From Haloarcula halophila (GTDB lineage Archaea; Halobacteriota; Halobacteria; Halobacteriales; Haloarculaceae): a stretch of 64,000 nucleotides of DNA. A model generated the notes under the pieces. The model searched no databases. It was not told the DNA's origin and worked only from the letters and a program-made list of their open reading frames with translations. Below, one piece after another: positions 49,695 through 59,091 of this stretch; the stretch's first letter is position 1; each line of letters begins with the position of its first letter. Both the position numbers and the translations under genes were made by a program. The stretch covers positions 1,302,001-1,366,000 of the forward strand of contig NZ_CP119559.1 of NCBI RefSeq assembly GCF_029278565.1, in the 5' to 3' direction.

Positions 49695-50933
49695 ATGCAG
49701 GACATCGTCAACGAGGCCCTCGAGCGCGACGAGCAGGAACAAAAACAGTTGTCCGACGAGGACGTCGACGGGTTCGGTGACCCCCGTATCGTCATCGTCG
49801 GCTGCGGTGGCGCCGGGAACAACACGGTCAACCGGCTGTACAACATCGGCGTCGACGGTGCCGATACCGTGGCGATCAACACGGACAAACAGCACCTCAA
49901 AATGATCGAGGCCGACACGAAGATCCTCGTCGGCAAGTCCCTGACCAACGGGCTCGGTGCCGGTGGCGACCCCTCGATGGGCGAGCGCGCGACCGAGATG
50001 GCCCAGGGCACGATCAAGGAAGTACTGGGCGACGCCGACCTGGTCTTTGTCACCGCCGGCATGGGTGGCGGGACCGGGACCGGTGCCGCCCCCGTCGTCT
50101 CGAAGATCGCCAAAGAACAGGGCGCGATCGTCGTCGGCATGGTGTCGACGCCGTTCAACGTCGAGCGTGCCCGGACGGTCAAGGCCGAGGAAGGACTAGA
50201 GAAGCTTCGCCAGGAAGCCGACTCGATCATCGTCCTCGACAACAACCGACTGCTCGACTACGTGCCGAACCTGCCGATCGGCAAGGCGTTCTCGGTGATG
50301 GACCAGATCATCGCCGAGACGGTCAAGGGGATCTCCGAGACGATCACTCAGCCGAGCCTGATCAACCTGGACTACGCCGACATGACATCGATCATGAACC
50401 AGGGTGGCGTCGCCGTCATGCTGGTCGGCGAGACCCAGGACAAGAACAAGACCGAGGAGGTCGTCAAGGACGCGATGAACCACCCGCTGCTGGATGTCGA
50501 CTACCGCGGCGCCAGCGGCGGTCTGGTCCACATCACCGGCGGCCCGGACCTCACGCTGAAGGAGGCAGAGGGCATCGCCCAGAACATCACCGAGCGCCTC
50601 GAGGCCTCGGCGAACGTCATCTGGGGCGCCCGCATCCAGGAAGAGTACAAGGGCAAGGTCCGCGTCATGGCGATCATGACCGGCGTCCAGTCCGCACAGG
50701 TGCTGGGTCCGACGACCCAGAAGCAGGCCAACAAGTCCCGCGAGGCCATCCAGGAGGTCGGCGACGACACCTCCTTCGACGCGAGCGATAACGTCGAGGC
50801 CAGCAGTACGGGCACCGGCGGACACAGTGGCGGCCAGAGCGGCGGTCACTCCGCGGGCTACGGCGAGACCGACGGCGGGCGCAGCGAGGTCGAGACCAAC
50901 AACGGACTCGACGTCATCCGGACCAACGAGTAA
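49695..50933 (+). CDS. ftsZ2: Cell division protein FtsZ (FtsZ2 type)
   Basis: A 412-residue tubulin-fold GTPase that forms the division ring. The GTP-binding signature GMGGGTGTG is at residues 122-130. [20 protein letters not shown] and [20 protein letters not shown] match haloarchaeal FtsZ2 rather than FtsZ1, which differs in these positions. The core ends at about residue 345 ([19 protein letters not shown]). A Gly/Ser/His-rich linker ([16 protein letters not shown]) leads to a C-terminal GLDVIRTNE, likely the partner-binding peptide. Confidence 0.95.
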   Translation: MQDIVNEALERDEQEQKQLSDEDVDGFGDPRIVIVGCGGAGNNTVNRLYNIGVDGADTVAINTDKQHLKMIEADTKILVGKSLTNGLGAGGDPSMGERATEMAQGTIKEVLGDADLVFVTAGMGGGTGTGAAPVVSKIAKEQGAIVVGMVSTPFNVERARTVKAEEGLEKLRQEADSIIVLDNNRLLDYVPNLPIGKAFSVMDQIIAETVKGISETITQPSLINLDYADMTSIMNQGGVAVMLVGETQDKNKTEEVVKDAMNHPLLDVDYRGASGGLVHITGGPDLTLKEAEGIAQNITERLEASANVIWGARIQEEYKGKVRVMAIMTGVQSAQVLGPTTQKQANKSREAIQEVGDDTSFDASDNVEASSTGTGGHSGGQSGGHSAGYGETDGGRSEVETNNGLDVIRTNE

Positions 50934-50990
50934 CCCGTCGACCCCCGACCCCCACCTTCTCCGTATTTCGACCGATCAGCGGCCGCACTC

Positions 50991-52271
50991 TCAGGCGACG
51001 CCCGTCCCAGCGTAGCCGTCGATCTCGTCACCGTCCGTATCGTTCAGGAACTCGATATCGATGGTGCCACTGTCGATGTCGTCGAGGTACTTGATGTCGC
51101 TGCTGCTTTCCTCCAAGTAGACCAGTTCCGGGTTCCCGTCGCCGTCGACATCGGCGGCAGTCGCAGTCGCCTTCATCGCCGACGGTGTCGACCCGCCACT
51201 CACGTCGCTACTGCCGATCTCGTCCCCGCTCGTGTCGTTGGTGAGGACGACATCGTTCCCGCCGTCGACGCTGGCGACCCGGGGGGTCCCGTCGCCGTCG
51301 AAGTCCGCCATCGTGCCGGCACCGATGCCGGTACTGGAACCGAGGCTCGTCGACATACTGTGAACACTGCCACCGGGTTCCAGATACTGGAGCGTCTGAC
51401 TGCCGTCGGCGAAGACGAGTTCGTCGGTCCCGTCACCGTCGATGTCACCGGGCCCGACGACCGCGTTCGCGCCGTCACCGCCTGGATCGGTTGCGACGAC
51501 GGTCACGCCGCTACTGGGTGTCGAGCGGTAGATCGCCGACGGACTCGTGTCGTTGACGAAAAACACCGACGGCGGGCTCCCGTTCCAAGAGCCAGTGGCC
51601 AGCCGCGTCTTGTCCTCCGTCCCGTCGGGCACGGCTGAGTTGGTCGTGACGGTCGTCACGTCTCCCGTCGCGTCGACGAGTTTGACCGCGCCGCTGCTGT
51701 TGACGTACGGGACCCCGGGTGCGCCGTCGCCGGTGACGTCTGCCTTTGGTGGGCCGATGGCTTCGACGTCGCTGGCGTTCGGGACAACGCTGACGTTGCC
51801 GCCGTCGCCGGAGATCGTGGTGATCCCAGTCGCGTTCCCCGTGAAGACGGTTCCACCGGGGAACCGACCGGACGCGATGATCTCGGCGATATCGAACCGC
51901 GCGAGGATATACGAAGAGGGTTCGCCCTTGGACTCGGTCCAGACGATCCGTAGCGTCTCGTCCTGGGGGAAGACGACGACCGACTGGCCGGCCGCCAGCG
52001 TCCGACCGTGTAACACGTCGGGGTCGGCGACGCCACGGAGCGTGACCCGGTCACCGTCGATCTCCGGTCCGGCCTCGTGGACGAGTTCGTAGGCGCCGTC
52101 GGTCCGTTCGAGGTCGAAGGCCGTCTCCGGGGCGGGCGTCTGTTCGTCGGTCAACTGGAAGACGAACACCGACGAGAGCCCGACCAGCAGGACCACGATA
52201 CCGAGCAGGAGAACGCCGCCGACGACCGGCGAGACGCCACGCTCACCGTTGGAAGACGGCCCGGAGACCAT
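50991..52271 (-). CDS. Secreted pilin-like protein with FG-GAP-like repeats
   Basis: A 426-residue protein. The N-terminus NGERGVSPVVGGVLLLGIVV then VLLVGLSSVFVF is a haloarchaeal type IV pilin signature (Arg-Gly cleavage site, hydrophobic helix). The external part contains at least four repeats with a calcium-loop pattern: ADVTGDGAPGVPYV, GDIDGDGTDELVF, ADFDGDGTPRVASV and ADVDGDGNPELVYL, as in FG-GAP/integrin beta-propellers. ATG 52271 (MVSGPSSNGERG) is chosen. It is convergent with ftsZ2 and 74 bases downstream of ncsA. It may be an adhesin-type filament subunit. Confidence 0.78.
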   Translation of the reverse strand: MVSGPSSNGERGVSPVVGGVLLLGIVVLLVGLSSVFVFQLTDEQTPAPETAFDLERTDGAYELVHEAGPEIDGDRVTLRGVADPDVLHGRTLAAGQSVVVFPQDETLRIVWTESKGEPSSYILARFDIAEIIASGRFPGGTVFTGNATGITTISGDGGNVSVVPNASDVEAIGPPKADVTGDGAPGVPYVNSSGAVKLVDATGDVTTVTTNSAVPDGTEDKTRLATGSWNGSPPSVFFVNDTSPSAIYRSTPSSGVTVVATDPGGDGANAVVGPGDIDGDGTDELVFADGSQTLQYLEPGGSVHSMSTSLGSSTGIGAGTMADFDGDGTPRVASVDGGNDVVLTNDTSGDEIGSSDVSGGSTPSAMKATATAADVDGDGNPELVYLEESSSDIKYLDDIDSGTIDIEFLNDTDGDEIDGYAGTGVA

Positions 52272-52345
52272 CGTAACAGCGAGACGATAGCACTCGGACA
52301 CTCATATTAGCTGCGGGACAGTATCGGAGTTGACAACGGAGCGGC

Positions 52346-53341
52346 TCAGACGGCTTCCAGCGCATCGAGCAGGTTGCACTTCCGGCAGCGATCCCGGGCC
52401 GTCGGCGCGCCGCAGTTCTCGCACTCGCCGAAATCGGTCTCGGCGTCGTCGCCGCCGTAGGTCTGTGCCGCCAGCGCCGCCAGTTTCTCGTAGCCGGCCA
52501 TGATCGAGTGGCGGGTCCCCGGGTGGTTCTGTTCGAGATCGAGCATGAGTTCCTGTATCTCGCCGCGGTAGGCCTCCTCGGCGTGGGGACACTCCGTGAT
52601 GTGAGCCGGCAGGTCCCGGAAGCGGGCGTACAGCGCGATCTCCTTCTCCGGGACGTCACGCAGGGGCTTTGCCCGCGGGACGTGGTGGTCTTGCTCCTCA
52701 CGCGGGCGGTCGGTCGGCCCGTCGCCGTCGCCCTCGAAAGGACCCAGCGAGGCGTCGAAGTGTTTCGCCATCTGGGAGACGTCACCCTCCAGGAAGTTCA
52801 TCAGCGCCGTCTCGGCCTCGTCGTCGAGGTTGTGGCCGGTCAGCAGTTTGTCCGCACCGAGTTCCTCAGCGTACCGCGAGAGGGCGTCCCGGCGGAACAC
52901 CCCACAGTACGCGCAGGCAGCCATCCCCTCGGGATCATCCTCGACGACTTCGTCCATCCGGACGTCGTACTCGGACTCGTAGGAGACGACCTCGTGGTGG
53001 ATGTCGAGGTCGTCGGTCAGTTCCCGGCAGGCGTCTAAGCTCTCGTCGCGGTACCCTTCGATCCCCTCGTGGATCGAGAGCGCGACGAGTTCGATCCGGG
53101 GGTCCTGCTCGAAGACATCGGTCAGAATCTCGGTGAGGACGACGCTGTCTTTCCCGCCCGAGAGCCCGATGACCCACGTCTCGGGGTCCTCGGGCGTGGC
53201 GTCGTCGGGGACGAGCCCGTCGTCCCGGATGCGGCGCCGGACCCGTTTCTCGACGGCGCGACAGAGGTGGTCCCCACAGAGATGCAGCCCCGAGTAGGCT
53301 GCGTGCAGCACCGCGTCATCACCGCACTTGTCACACTCCAT
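52346..53341 (-). CDS. ncsA: tRNA 2-thiolation protein NcsA (Ctu1/TtuA family)
   Basis: A 331-residue PP-loop ATPase needed for thiolation of uridine 34 in tRNA with a SAMP sulfur carrier. The N-terminal zinc finger MECDKCG...LHLCGDHLC is followed by the PP-loop VIGLSGGKDSVVL (about residue 60). The catalytic-cysteine region is MAACAYCGVFRRDALSRYAEEL, then LLTGHNLDDEAET. The C-terminal zinc finger has CENCG...CRKC. ATG 53341 follows the family start. It is divergent in function from its neighbours. Confidence 0.92.
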   Translation of the reverse strand: MECDKCGDDAVLHAAYSGLHLCGDHLCRAVEKRVRRRIRDDGLVPDDATPEDPETWVIGLSGGKDSVVLTEILTDVFEQDPRIELVALSIHEGIEGYRDESLDACRELTDDLDIHHEVVSYESEYDVRMDEVVEDDPEGMAACAYCGVFRRDALSRYAEELGADKLLTGHNLDDEAETALMNFLEGDVSQMAKHFDASLGPFEGDGDGPTDRPREEQDHHVPRAKPLRDVPEKEIALYARFRDLPAHITECPHAEEAYRGEIQELMLDLEQNHPGTRHSIMAGYEKLAALAAQTYGGDDAETDFGECENCGAPTARDRCRKCNLLDALEAV

Positions 53342-53461
53342 TACCCGTGATTTCGTGTGGGCAGAGGTGAGGGTTTCGTCTCGTATCGGACCCGCAACGA
53401 GTTGTGTCCGGAGGTGCGAACACCGGCCACATCGGTACCGGCGAGGGCGAACGCGCCCGAG

Positions 53462-54160
53462 TCAGAACGCGTCGGGGCCGCGTTCCAGCGCGTCCAAGAC
53501 GGTGTCGACGTGGCGCTCGCGGCTCGACGAGGAGAACAGTTCGTGCCCGCCCTGGTACAGTCGGATTCGATCGGCGTGGAGCCGCCGGCCGATCGCTCGC
53601 GGGTCGACGACCCGGTCGGTGAGCGTACAGAAGGCGACGGCGTCGTCCCGGGCCGGCGGCAGGCGTGCCTGTGCCCGCCGGGTCGTCCGCAGGAACGCCG
53701 GCGAGGCGGCGTCGGGACCGTCGGCCAGTTGCGCGTCGGTCGCCAGGTCGCCGATCCCCTCACCGTCTAGGTTCCCCGTCGGGACGATCGGTTTCGAAAC
53801 GGGGAGACTCGTCACGAGATCGAGGACCGGATCGGGAATCGGGAGGTCGCTGCCCCACCACGGACTCAGATAGACGCGGTTCGTCACGCCCGGAACGTCG
53901 AGGAAGGCACTGGTGAGCCCGCCGGCGCTGTGGGCGAGAACCGGGAACTGGTCGAGATCGGCCGCGTACTCCCGGACGGGATCGACCCACTCCCGCTGGA
54001 GGTCGGTGATGTGAGTCGGGAGTTCGACGACGTGGGTCCGGTACTCCCGGGCGACCTGATCGACGAGCCACTGGACGTTCTCGTGGCGACAGCGGTTCCC
54101 CCAGCCCAACACGAGGAGACAGTCCTGCTCGGCGCCGTCGTCGTAGACCCGGATCTGCAT
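53462..54160 (-). CDS. Alpha/beta-hydrolase fold protein
   Basis: A 232-residue hydrolase. The nucleophile elbow reads VLAHSAGGLTSAF, consistent with a G-x-S-x-G-like serine site (A-H-S-A-G). Later VVDPRAIGRRLHADRIRLYQ, then GGHELFSS, holds likely Asp and His of the triad. ATG 54160 (MQIRVYDDGAEQ) is the better start. It lies 120 bases before ncsA on the same strand. The substrate is unknown; esterase or serine hydrolase activity is inferred. Confidence 0.78.
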   Translation of the reverse strand: MQIRVYDDGAEQDCLLVLGWGNRCRHENVQWLVDQVAREYRTHVVELPTHITDLQREWVDPVREYAADLDQFPVLAHSAGGLTSAFLDVPGVTNRVYLSPWWGSDLPIPDPVLDLVTSLPVSKPIVPTGNLDGEGIGDLATDAQLADGPDAASPAFLRTTRRAQARLPPARDDAVAFCTLTDRVVDPRAIGRRLHADRIRLYQGGHELFSSSSRERHVDTVLDALERGPDAF

Positions 54161-54253
54161 GGCTGTGGGTCCGGCCGCCACCGTCTAAAATCCGGTCCCG
54201 AGATCGCCAGCGGAGAGGCAGGGTTTTGAGCGGTCGTCCCCTATCGTCGGTCG

Positions 54254-54907
54254 ATGAGTATGGACCGTTCGACGGCCGTCGAGCGCGTCGAGGAGATCGT
54301 CGCGACCGTCGAGGACGAACGGATGCCGGTGCCGGTCCGGGAACTGTGGGTCTTCGGCGACGTCGCGCTGGGACTGGACCCCGTCGAGCGCCTGGATGTC
54401 TACGTCACGAAGGATATCCTCTTCAAGGACGCTCCCGAGCGCGCCGCGGAGTTCCAGCGGAGCCACGGCGTCGACGGTGTCGGCAAGACCGTCCGTGCCG
54501 CGTGGGCCGACGAGTACCCCGAGTACCTGCGTGCCAACGCCAGCGGTCACGCCGCCCCCGAGAAGTGCCTGGCCGCACACCTCCTGCCCGATACCGACGA
54601 GCCGATCCACCTGGAAGTGTGTAACGCCTCCTTCGACGACAACGTCACCCAGCGACTGAAGGGTGCGATGGCCCGCGAGGACTACGAGCAGATCCTCGAC
54701 CCGCGGGGGGCCTGTCTGTGGGTCGAAGGGAGACGGTCGACGGAGGCCTTCGAGAAGCTCCGGAACGGCGAGTTCGTCCTGCCGACGCTGTCGGGTGCCC
54801 TGGAGATGCTCGGGATGGAGGAAGCCGAGGCCGGCGAGGCCGCCGAGGCGGTACGGGCCTACCGGGAACGGCAGGACGGCCCCTCCGTCCGTGGCGACGT
54901 AGTGTAG
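54254..54907 (+). CDS. Conserved haloarchaeal protein of unknown function
   Basis: A 217-residue soluble acidic protein. It begins with a helical segment (MSMDRSTAVERVEEIVATVE) and a strand motif RELWVFGDVALGLDPVERLD reminiscent of nucleotidyltransferase-like folds, though the G-S/D-x-D pair is not clear. Later segments: YVTKDILFKDAPERA, EYLRANASGHAAPEKC and LHLEVCNASFDD-like IHLEVCNASFDD. It is convergent with the methyltransferase gene. Haloarchaeal in pattern; function unknown. Confidence 0.72.
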   Translation: MSMDRSTAVERVEEIVATVEDERMPVPVRELWVFGDVALGLDPVERLDVYVTKDILFKDAPERAAEFQRSHGVDGVGKTVRAAWADEYPEYLRANASGHAAPEKCLAAHLLPDTDEPIHLEVCNASFDDNVTQRLKGAMAREDYEQILDPRGACLWVEGRRSTEAFEKLRNGEFVLPTLSGALEMLGMEEAEAGEAAEAVRAYRERQDGPSVRGDVV

Positions 54908-54919
54908 CGGGACGGCGAG

Positions 54920-55708
54920 TCACACCCGACCGACGGTGACGAAGAACGGGACGGTCTCGCGGCGCTCGTACGCCCGGTCGCCCATCTGCTCGACGACCGT
55001 CCGCCCCATCTCGCGCCACTGCTCGCGTAGCCGGTCCAGTTCTTCCGGTGTCGTCTCGCCGTCGAGGATCGTCTCGCGGTCGCTGGCCAGCCCCTCGCCG
55101 GTGGCCTTCCGACGCGCGGACCGGATCGCCTGTTCGCCGTAGGGCGGGGTGATCTCACGGACCTGGTCGTATCGACGCGTCGAGACCACGTCCAGCCCCG
55201 CCTCGCGGAGGAGGTCGGCCGCGTCGCTGCCAAGCGCCACGTCGGTCCCGACGCCGTCGAGGTAGAACCGGCGTGCGCGCCGCGCCAGGGGAGGTTCGGC
55301 CGCGACCGTCGATTCGACGGTGACCGCGGCGTTGTTCGGTTCGACCGCCGCGACCCGCTGGCTGGCGACGCGGGCGAACTCCCGGACCGCCGCGCCCGGA
55401 TCGGGGAGGTTGATCAACAGCGCCTGACAGACAACCAGATCGAAACTGTCCTCGGCGAAGGGGAGTCGCGTGGCGTCGCCCTGGACCGTCGGCCCGCCGA
55501 CCGACGCCAGCAGGTCGGCGTCGGCGTCGACCCCGACGACGGTTCCGTCGGTCTCCTCGCGGAGGACGCGGGTGAGTTCGCCGGTGCCACAGCCGACGTC
55601 CAGCACTCGCTGGCACGTCCCGAGTTCGAGATCCGCGAGCGCCGCGCGAGAGTCGGCCCACATCCCCGTCCGGGTGGCTTCCAGGTAGTCGGCGGAAAAC
55701 CGTCGCAC
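54920..55708 (-). CDS. SAM-dependent methyltransferase (class I)
   Basis: A 262-residue protein with motif I VLDVGCGTGELTRVL, motif II VVGVDADADLLASV, motif III-like GDATRLPFAEDSFDLVVCQA and a LINLPDPGAAVREFARV segment, the UbiE-like pattern. It starts with GTG 55708 (VRRFSADYLEATRTGMW). It follows endonuclease IV by 44 bases, so nfo and this gene may be one transcript. The substrate is unknown. Confidence 0.85.
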   Translation of the reverse strand: MRRFSADYLEATRTGMWADSRAALADLELGTCQRVLDVGCGTGELTRVLREETDGTVVGVDADADLLASVGGPTVQGDATRLPFAEDSFDLVVCQALLINLPDPGAAVREFARVASQRVAAVEPNNAAVTVESTVAAEPPLARRARRFYLDGVGTDVALGSDAADLLREAGLDVVSTRRYDQVREITPPYGEQAIRSARRKATGEGLASDRETILDGETTPEELDRLREQWREMGRTVVEQMGDRAYERRETVPFFVTVGRV

Positions 55709-55752
55709 GGGTGGTAGCTGTCGGGTCGCGGTAAAAAACGTCGCGGTCCGGT

Positions 55753-56583
55753 TCAGTCCCGCAGTTCGCGGACCCGTTCGATGTTCCAGGCGAAACTCTT
55801 CCCGTCCTCCGAGGGCGTTTCGAGGACCAGCGGGAGGTCCCGGACTGCGTCGTGGTTGACGAACGCGGTCATGCCGTCCTCGCCGATCTCGCCCTCGCCG
55901 ATGTGGGCGTGTTCGTCCTTGTTGGTCCCACACTCGTGTTTCGAGTCGTTGAGGTGGACACAGGCCAGGTCCGCCAGGCCGACCACCTCGTCGAACTCCG
56001 CGAGGGTCTCGTCGACGCCCTCGGGGGTCGAGAGGTCGTAGCCCGCCGCGAACGCGTGGGCGGTGTCGAGACAGAACTCGATGTCCAGGTCCGTCCGCTC
56101 GCGAACCGTCGCGAGGTGCTCGAACTCCCCGCCCAGTTTCGTCCCGCTGCCGGCGTCGGACTCGACCAGGACGGTCACGCCGTCGGGGACGTCCAGTTCG
56201 GAAAGCGCCGAGGCAGCGTTGTCGAGGCCGCCGTCGACGCCGGCACCGGTGTGCGCGCCCAGGTGGACGTTGACGTACTCGATGTCGAGTTTCGCGGCGG
56301 CGTCGACCTCCTTCTGCATGGCGTCGATGGACTGCTCCCGGAGGTCGTCTTTCGGCGTACAGAGGTTGACCAGATACGAGGAGTGGATGACCCACGGTCC
56401 GACGCCGTGCTCCGCCGACCGGTCCCGAAACTGCTGGGCCTCCTCGTCCTCGATATCGGGGTCCTGCCAGACCTGCGGCGAATGGGAGAAGATCTGGCCG
56501 CAGTTCCCGCCGTAGTCGACCTGTTCGTCGACGGCGTTGTACGCGCCGCCCGCGATAGAGGTGTGTGCACCCACTCTGAGCAT
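55753..56583 (-). CDS. nfo: Endonuclease IV (AP endonuclease)
   Basis: A 276-residue zinc-dependent DNA repair enzyme that cuts at abasic sites. Metal-site motifs: [79 protein letters not shown] and [12 protein letters not shown] 56583 (MLRVGAHTS) is the family start. It sits 48 bases downstream of the HTH gene and upstream of the methyltransferase. Confidence 0.93.
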   Translation of the reverse strand: MLRVGAHTSIAGGAYNAVDEQVDYGGNCGQIFSHSPQVWQDPDIEDEEAQQFRDRSAEHGVGPWVIHSSYLVNLCTPKDDLREQSIDAMQKEVDAAAKLDIEYVNVHLGAHTGAGVDGGLDNAASALSELDVPDGVTVLVESDAGSGTKLGGEFEHLATVRERTDLDIEFCLDTAHAFAAGYDLSTPEGVDETLAEFDEVVGLADLACVHLNDSKHECGTNKDEHAHIGEGEIGEDGMTAFVNHDAVRDLPLVLETPSEDGKSFAWNIERVRELRD

Positions 56584-56631
56584 ATCCGTCGGTGGGGTTG
56601 GACCGGGCAAAGAGGTTCCGGACCGCCGCCG

Positions 56632-57306
56632 TCACACCGGTCCGGTGTCCGAATCGACGAGGCCGGCCATCACGCGAGCCTCGGCCTTCCGGAGGTGTTC
56701 GGCTGCTGTCCCGGGGGCACAGTCGATTCGCTCGGCCACGTCCGCGACGGTTCCGTCCCGAGGGTTCTCGTAGTAGCCGGTCTCGACGGCGGCCGCGACG
56801 GCCGCGAACTGCCGGTCGGTGAGCGTGCTGCCGGTGTCGAGCCGTCGGCTGTCGTAGGTACCGACCTCCAGCACGTCGACCTCGATCGGGTCGGGGACGG
56901 CATCGACGGCGCGCTGGACGGCCTGGCCCGGACCGACGAGGGTGAGTTCGACGGTGCCGTCGGCCAGGTACGCGACCGGTGAGACGACCACCAGTTGAGC
57001 GCGCGTCAGCGCCTCGACGAGGGCCGTGTCGGTCTCGCTTGGCCGATCCTGGACGTAGAGGTAGAACGTCTCGTCCGGACACGTCGAGATGGCGTAGTCG
57101 ACGACGAGATCGGTCGCCTCCAGGGCCTCCCGGTAGGGGTCCGGCGGGAAGCCATCGACGTGAAAGAGCAGGGTCTGGAGCTCCTCGCCCACACTGTTGC
57201 CCCGCAGCATGTAGCTGGCGTCGTACCCGTCGGTCTCGACGACGAACTGGTGCATCGGGTGGCGAACCGGCGGGTCCATCGCCAGCGAGAGCCTGACGTA
57301 TTTCAC
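56632..57306 (-). CDS. Bat-type helix-turn-helix regulator (HTH_10 family)
   Basis: A 224-residue protein. Residues 1-165 form a Bat-associated N-terminal domain (VRHPMHQFVVETDGYDASYML and similar), and the C-terminus is the HTH_10 domain: LTDRQFAAVAAAVETGYYEN, then TVADVAERIDCAPGTAAEHLRKAEARVM. GTG 57306 is chosen because TTTATATATG (57324-57333) would start transcription there, 23 bases downstream. Bacteriorhodopsin (bop) lies only 6 kb away, but a regulatory link is not shown. Confidence 0.82.
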   Translation of the reverse strand: MKYVRLSLAMDPPVRHPMHQFVVETDGYDASYMLRGNSVGEELQTLLFHVDGFPPDPYREALEATDLVVDYAISTCPDETFYLYVQDRPSETDTALVEALTRAQLVVVSPVAYLADGTVELTLVGPGQAVQRAVDAVPDPIEVDVLEVGTYDSRRLDTGSTLTDRQFAAVAAAVETGYYENPRDGTVADVAERIDCAPGTAAEHLRKAEARVMAGLVDSDTGPV

Positions 57307-57323
57307 AGCGGTGGTTCCGGACC

Positions 57324-57333
57324 CATATATAAA
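57324..57333 (-). promoter_or_regulatory. TATA box shared by the Bat-type HTH and nuoCD genes
   Basis: TTTATATATG on the minus strand; the plus-strand reading TATATAAA is also a good TATA box, about 60 bases before ATG 57389. Confidence 0.6.
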
Positions 57334-57388
57334 GGAACCTCGCATCAGAGGCGACAGTTCGAGGCGACTCGCGGCCGTCCGTCCGCGT

Positions 57389-59029
57389 ATGTCCCGGACA
57401 GTTGCCGCCGGTCCTGAGCGGGAGTCGGACCTGGTCGAGCCGATCCGCGAGTACGTTTTGGAGACCGAGACGCACGAGAACGCACCTGCTGTCGTCGTCA
57501 GAGCCGACGAGGTCCGGACCGTCCTCGCGACGCTGAAAGCCGAGGCGGGACTGGATCACTGTGCCTGTGTCACGGCCCAGGCCTACGAGGACCGCTACGA
57601 GAGTATCTATCACCTCCGGAGCTACGACGACCCCACGAAGGAACTGTCGGTTGTCGTCCCCTCGCCGACGGACGACCCCCACAACGAATCGGCCGCGCCG
57701 GTCTACCCGACCGCAGCGTGGCACGAACGGGAGGCCTACGACCTGGTCGGGATCGAGTACGACGACCACCCCGACCTCCGGCGGATTCTCCTCCCCGAGA
57801 CCTGGCAGGGCCACCCGCTCTCGCCCGATTACGATCAGAACCAGCCACAGATCGTCACCTACCGCGAACACGAGCGCATCCTCGAAGACCGCCGGGAAGG
57901 TCCCGACACCATGCACATCAACATGGGGCCACACCACCCCTCGACACACGGCGTCCTCCACCTGAACGTGACGCTGGACGGCGAGACCGTCGCGGACGTG
58001 GACCCGGACATCGGCTACATCCACCGCTGTGAGGAACAGATGTGCGAGCAGGGGACCTACCGGCACCAGATCATGCCCTACCCCGACCGCTGGGACTGGA
58101 GCGGGGCCGGCCTCTGTAACGAGTGGGCCTACGCCCGCGCCATCGAAGACATGGTCGACATCGAGGTCCCCGAGTACGCCCAGGTGATCCGGACGATGAG
58201 CGCGGAGTTTTCCCGGATCCTCGGACACATGCTCGCCGTCGCCACCTACGCCCTGGACGTCATCAGCGAGTTCACCGCGGTCTTTCAGTGGGGAATCCGG
58301 GACCGCGAGATCGTCCAAGACATCCTCGAAGACCTCACCGGCCAGCGGCTGATGTTCAACTACTTCCGGGTCGGCGGCGTCGCCTGGGACCTTCCGGAAC
58401 CGCGCGCGGAGTTCTTCGAGAAGATCCGGGCGTTCCTGGACTCCCTCCCACGAAAACTCACGGAGTACCACGACATGCTGACCAGCAACGAGATCTTCCA
58501 GAAGCGGACCGTCGACACCGGCCGGCTCCCCGCCGAGACCGCCAAGGCCTACGGCTGTACCGGCCCGGTCGCACGGGGGTCGGGCGTCGACTACGACCTC
58601 CGACGTGACGACCCCTACGGCTACTACGACGAACTGGACTGGTCGGTCGCCACCGAAGGGAGCGGCGACAACTTCGCCCGCGTACTGGTCCGGCTGCGCG
58701 AGGTCGAGGAGTCCGCGAAGATCATCGACCAGTGTGTCGACCGCCTCGAACAGTGGCCCGAGGACGACCGCGAGATCCAGGCCAACGTCCCCCGGACGCT
58801 CCGGCCGGACCCGGACACCGAGATCTACCGGGCGGTCGAGTCCGCGAAGGGCGAACTGGGCATCTACATCCGCTCGGACGGGACGGACACGCCCGCCCGG
58901 TTCAAGATCCGCGGCCCGTCGTTCTCACACGTCCAGGTGCTGCCCGCCATCGCCGAGGGCGAGTTCATCCCGGATCTGGTCGCCAGTATCGGCAGTCTGG
59001 ACCCGATCATGGGTGACGTCGATCGGTGA
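57389..59029 (+). CDS. nuoCD: NADH-quinone oxidoreductase-like NuoC-NuoD fusion
   Basis: A 546-residue fused complex I peripheral-arm protein. Residues 1-170 are NuoC (HLRSYDDPTKELSVVVPSPT, PTAAWHEREAYDLVGIEYDD, RRILLPETWQGHPL). The rest is NuoD (MHINMGPHHPSTHGVLHLNV, DPDIGYIHRCEEQMCEQGTY). Quinone-site and cluster-contact regions are conserved. The standard haloarchaeal nuo operon would hold nuoB and nuoH beside it; here it stands alone with msrA downstream, so it may be a second or relocated copy. Confidence 0.88.
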   Translation: MSRTVAAGPERESDLVEPIREYVLETETHENAPAVVVRADEVRTVLATLKAEAGLDHCACVTAQAYEDRYESIYHLRSYDDPTKELSVVVPSPTDDPHNESAAPVYPTAAWHEREAYDLVGIEYDDHPDLRRILLPETWQGHPLSPDYDQNQPQIVTYREHERILEDRREGPDTMHINMGPHHPSTHGVLHLNVTLDGETVADVDPDIGYIHRCEEQMCEQGTYRHQIMPYPDRWDWSGAGLCNEWAYARAIEDMVDIEVPEYAQVIRTMSAEFSRILGHMLAVATYALDVISEFTAVFQWGIRDREIVQDILEDLTGQRLMFNYFRVGGVAWDLPEPRAEFFEKIRAFLDSLPRKLTEYHDMLTSNEIFQKRTVDTGRLPAETAKAYGCTGPVARGSGVDYDLRRDDPYGYYDELDWSVATEGSGDNFARVLVRLREVEESAKIIDQCVDRLEQWPEDDREIQANVPRTLRPDPDTEIYRAVESAKGELGIYIRSDGTDTPARFKIRGPSFSHVQVLPAIAEGEFIPDLVASIGSLDPIMGDVDR

Positions 59030-59091
59030 ATCCCGACTGTCACTCTCCCGGCCGTCTCCTTTTGTAGTTCGCGCGCGTACGCGTAGCCACG

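Noticed and set aside
54920-58471. A 1183-codon open frame on the minus strand reaching through nfo, the HTH gene and nuoCD
   Set aside because: Only its first 262 codons after GTG 55708 look like a protein (methyltransferase); the rest is the antisense shadow of high-GC genes.
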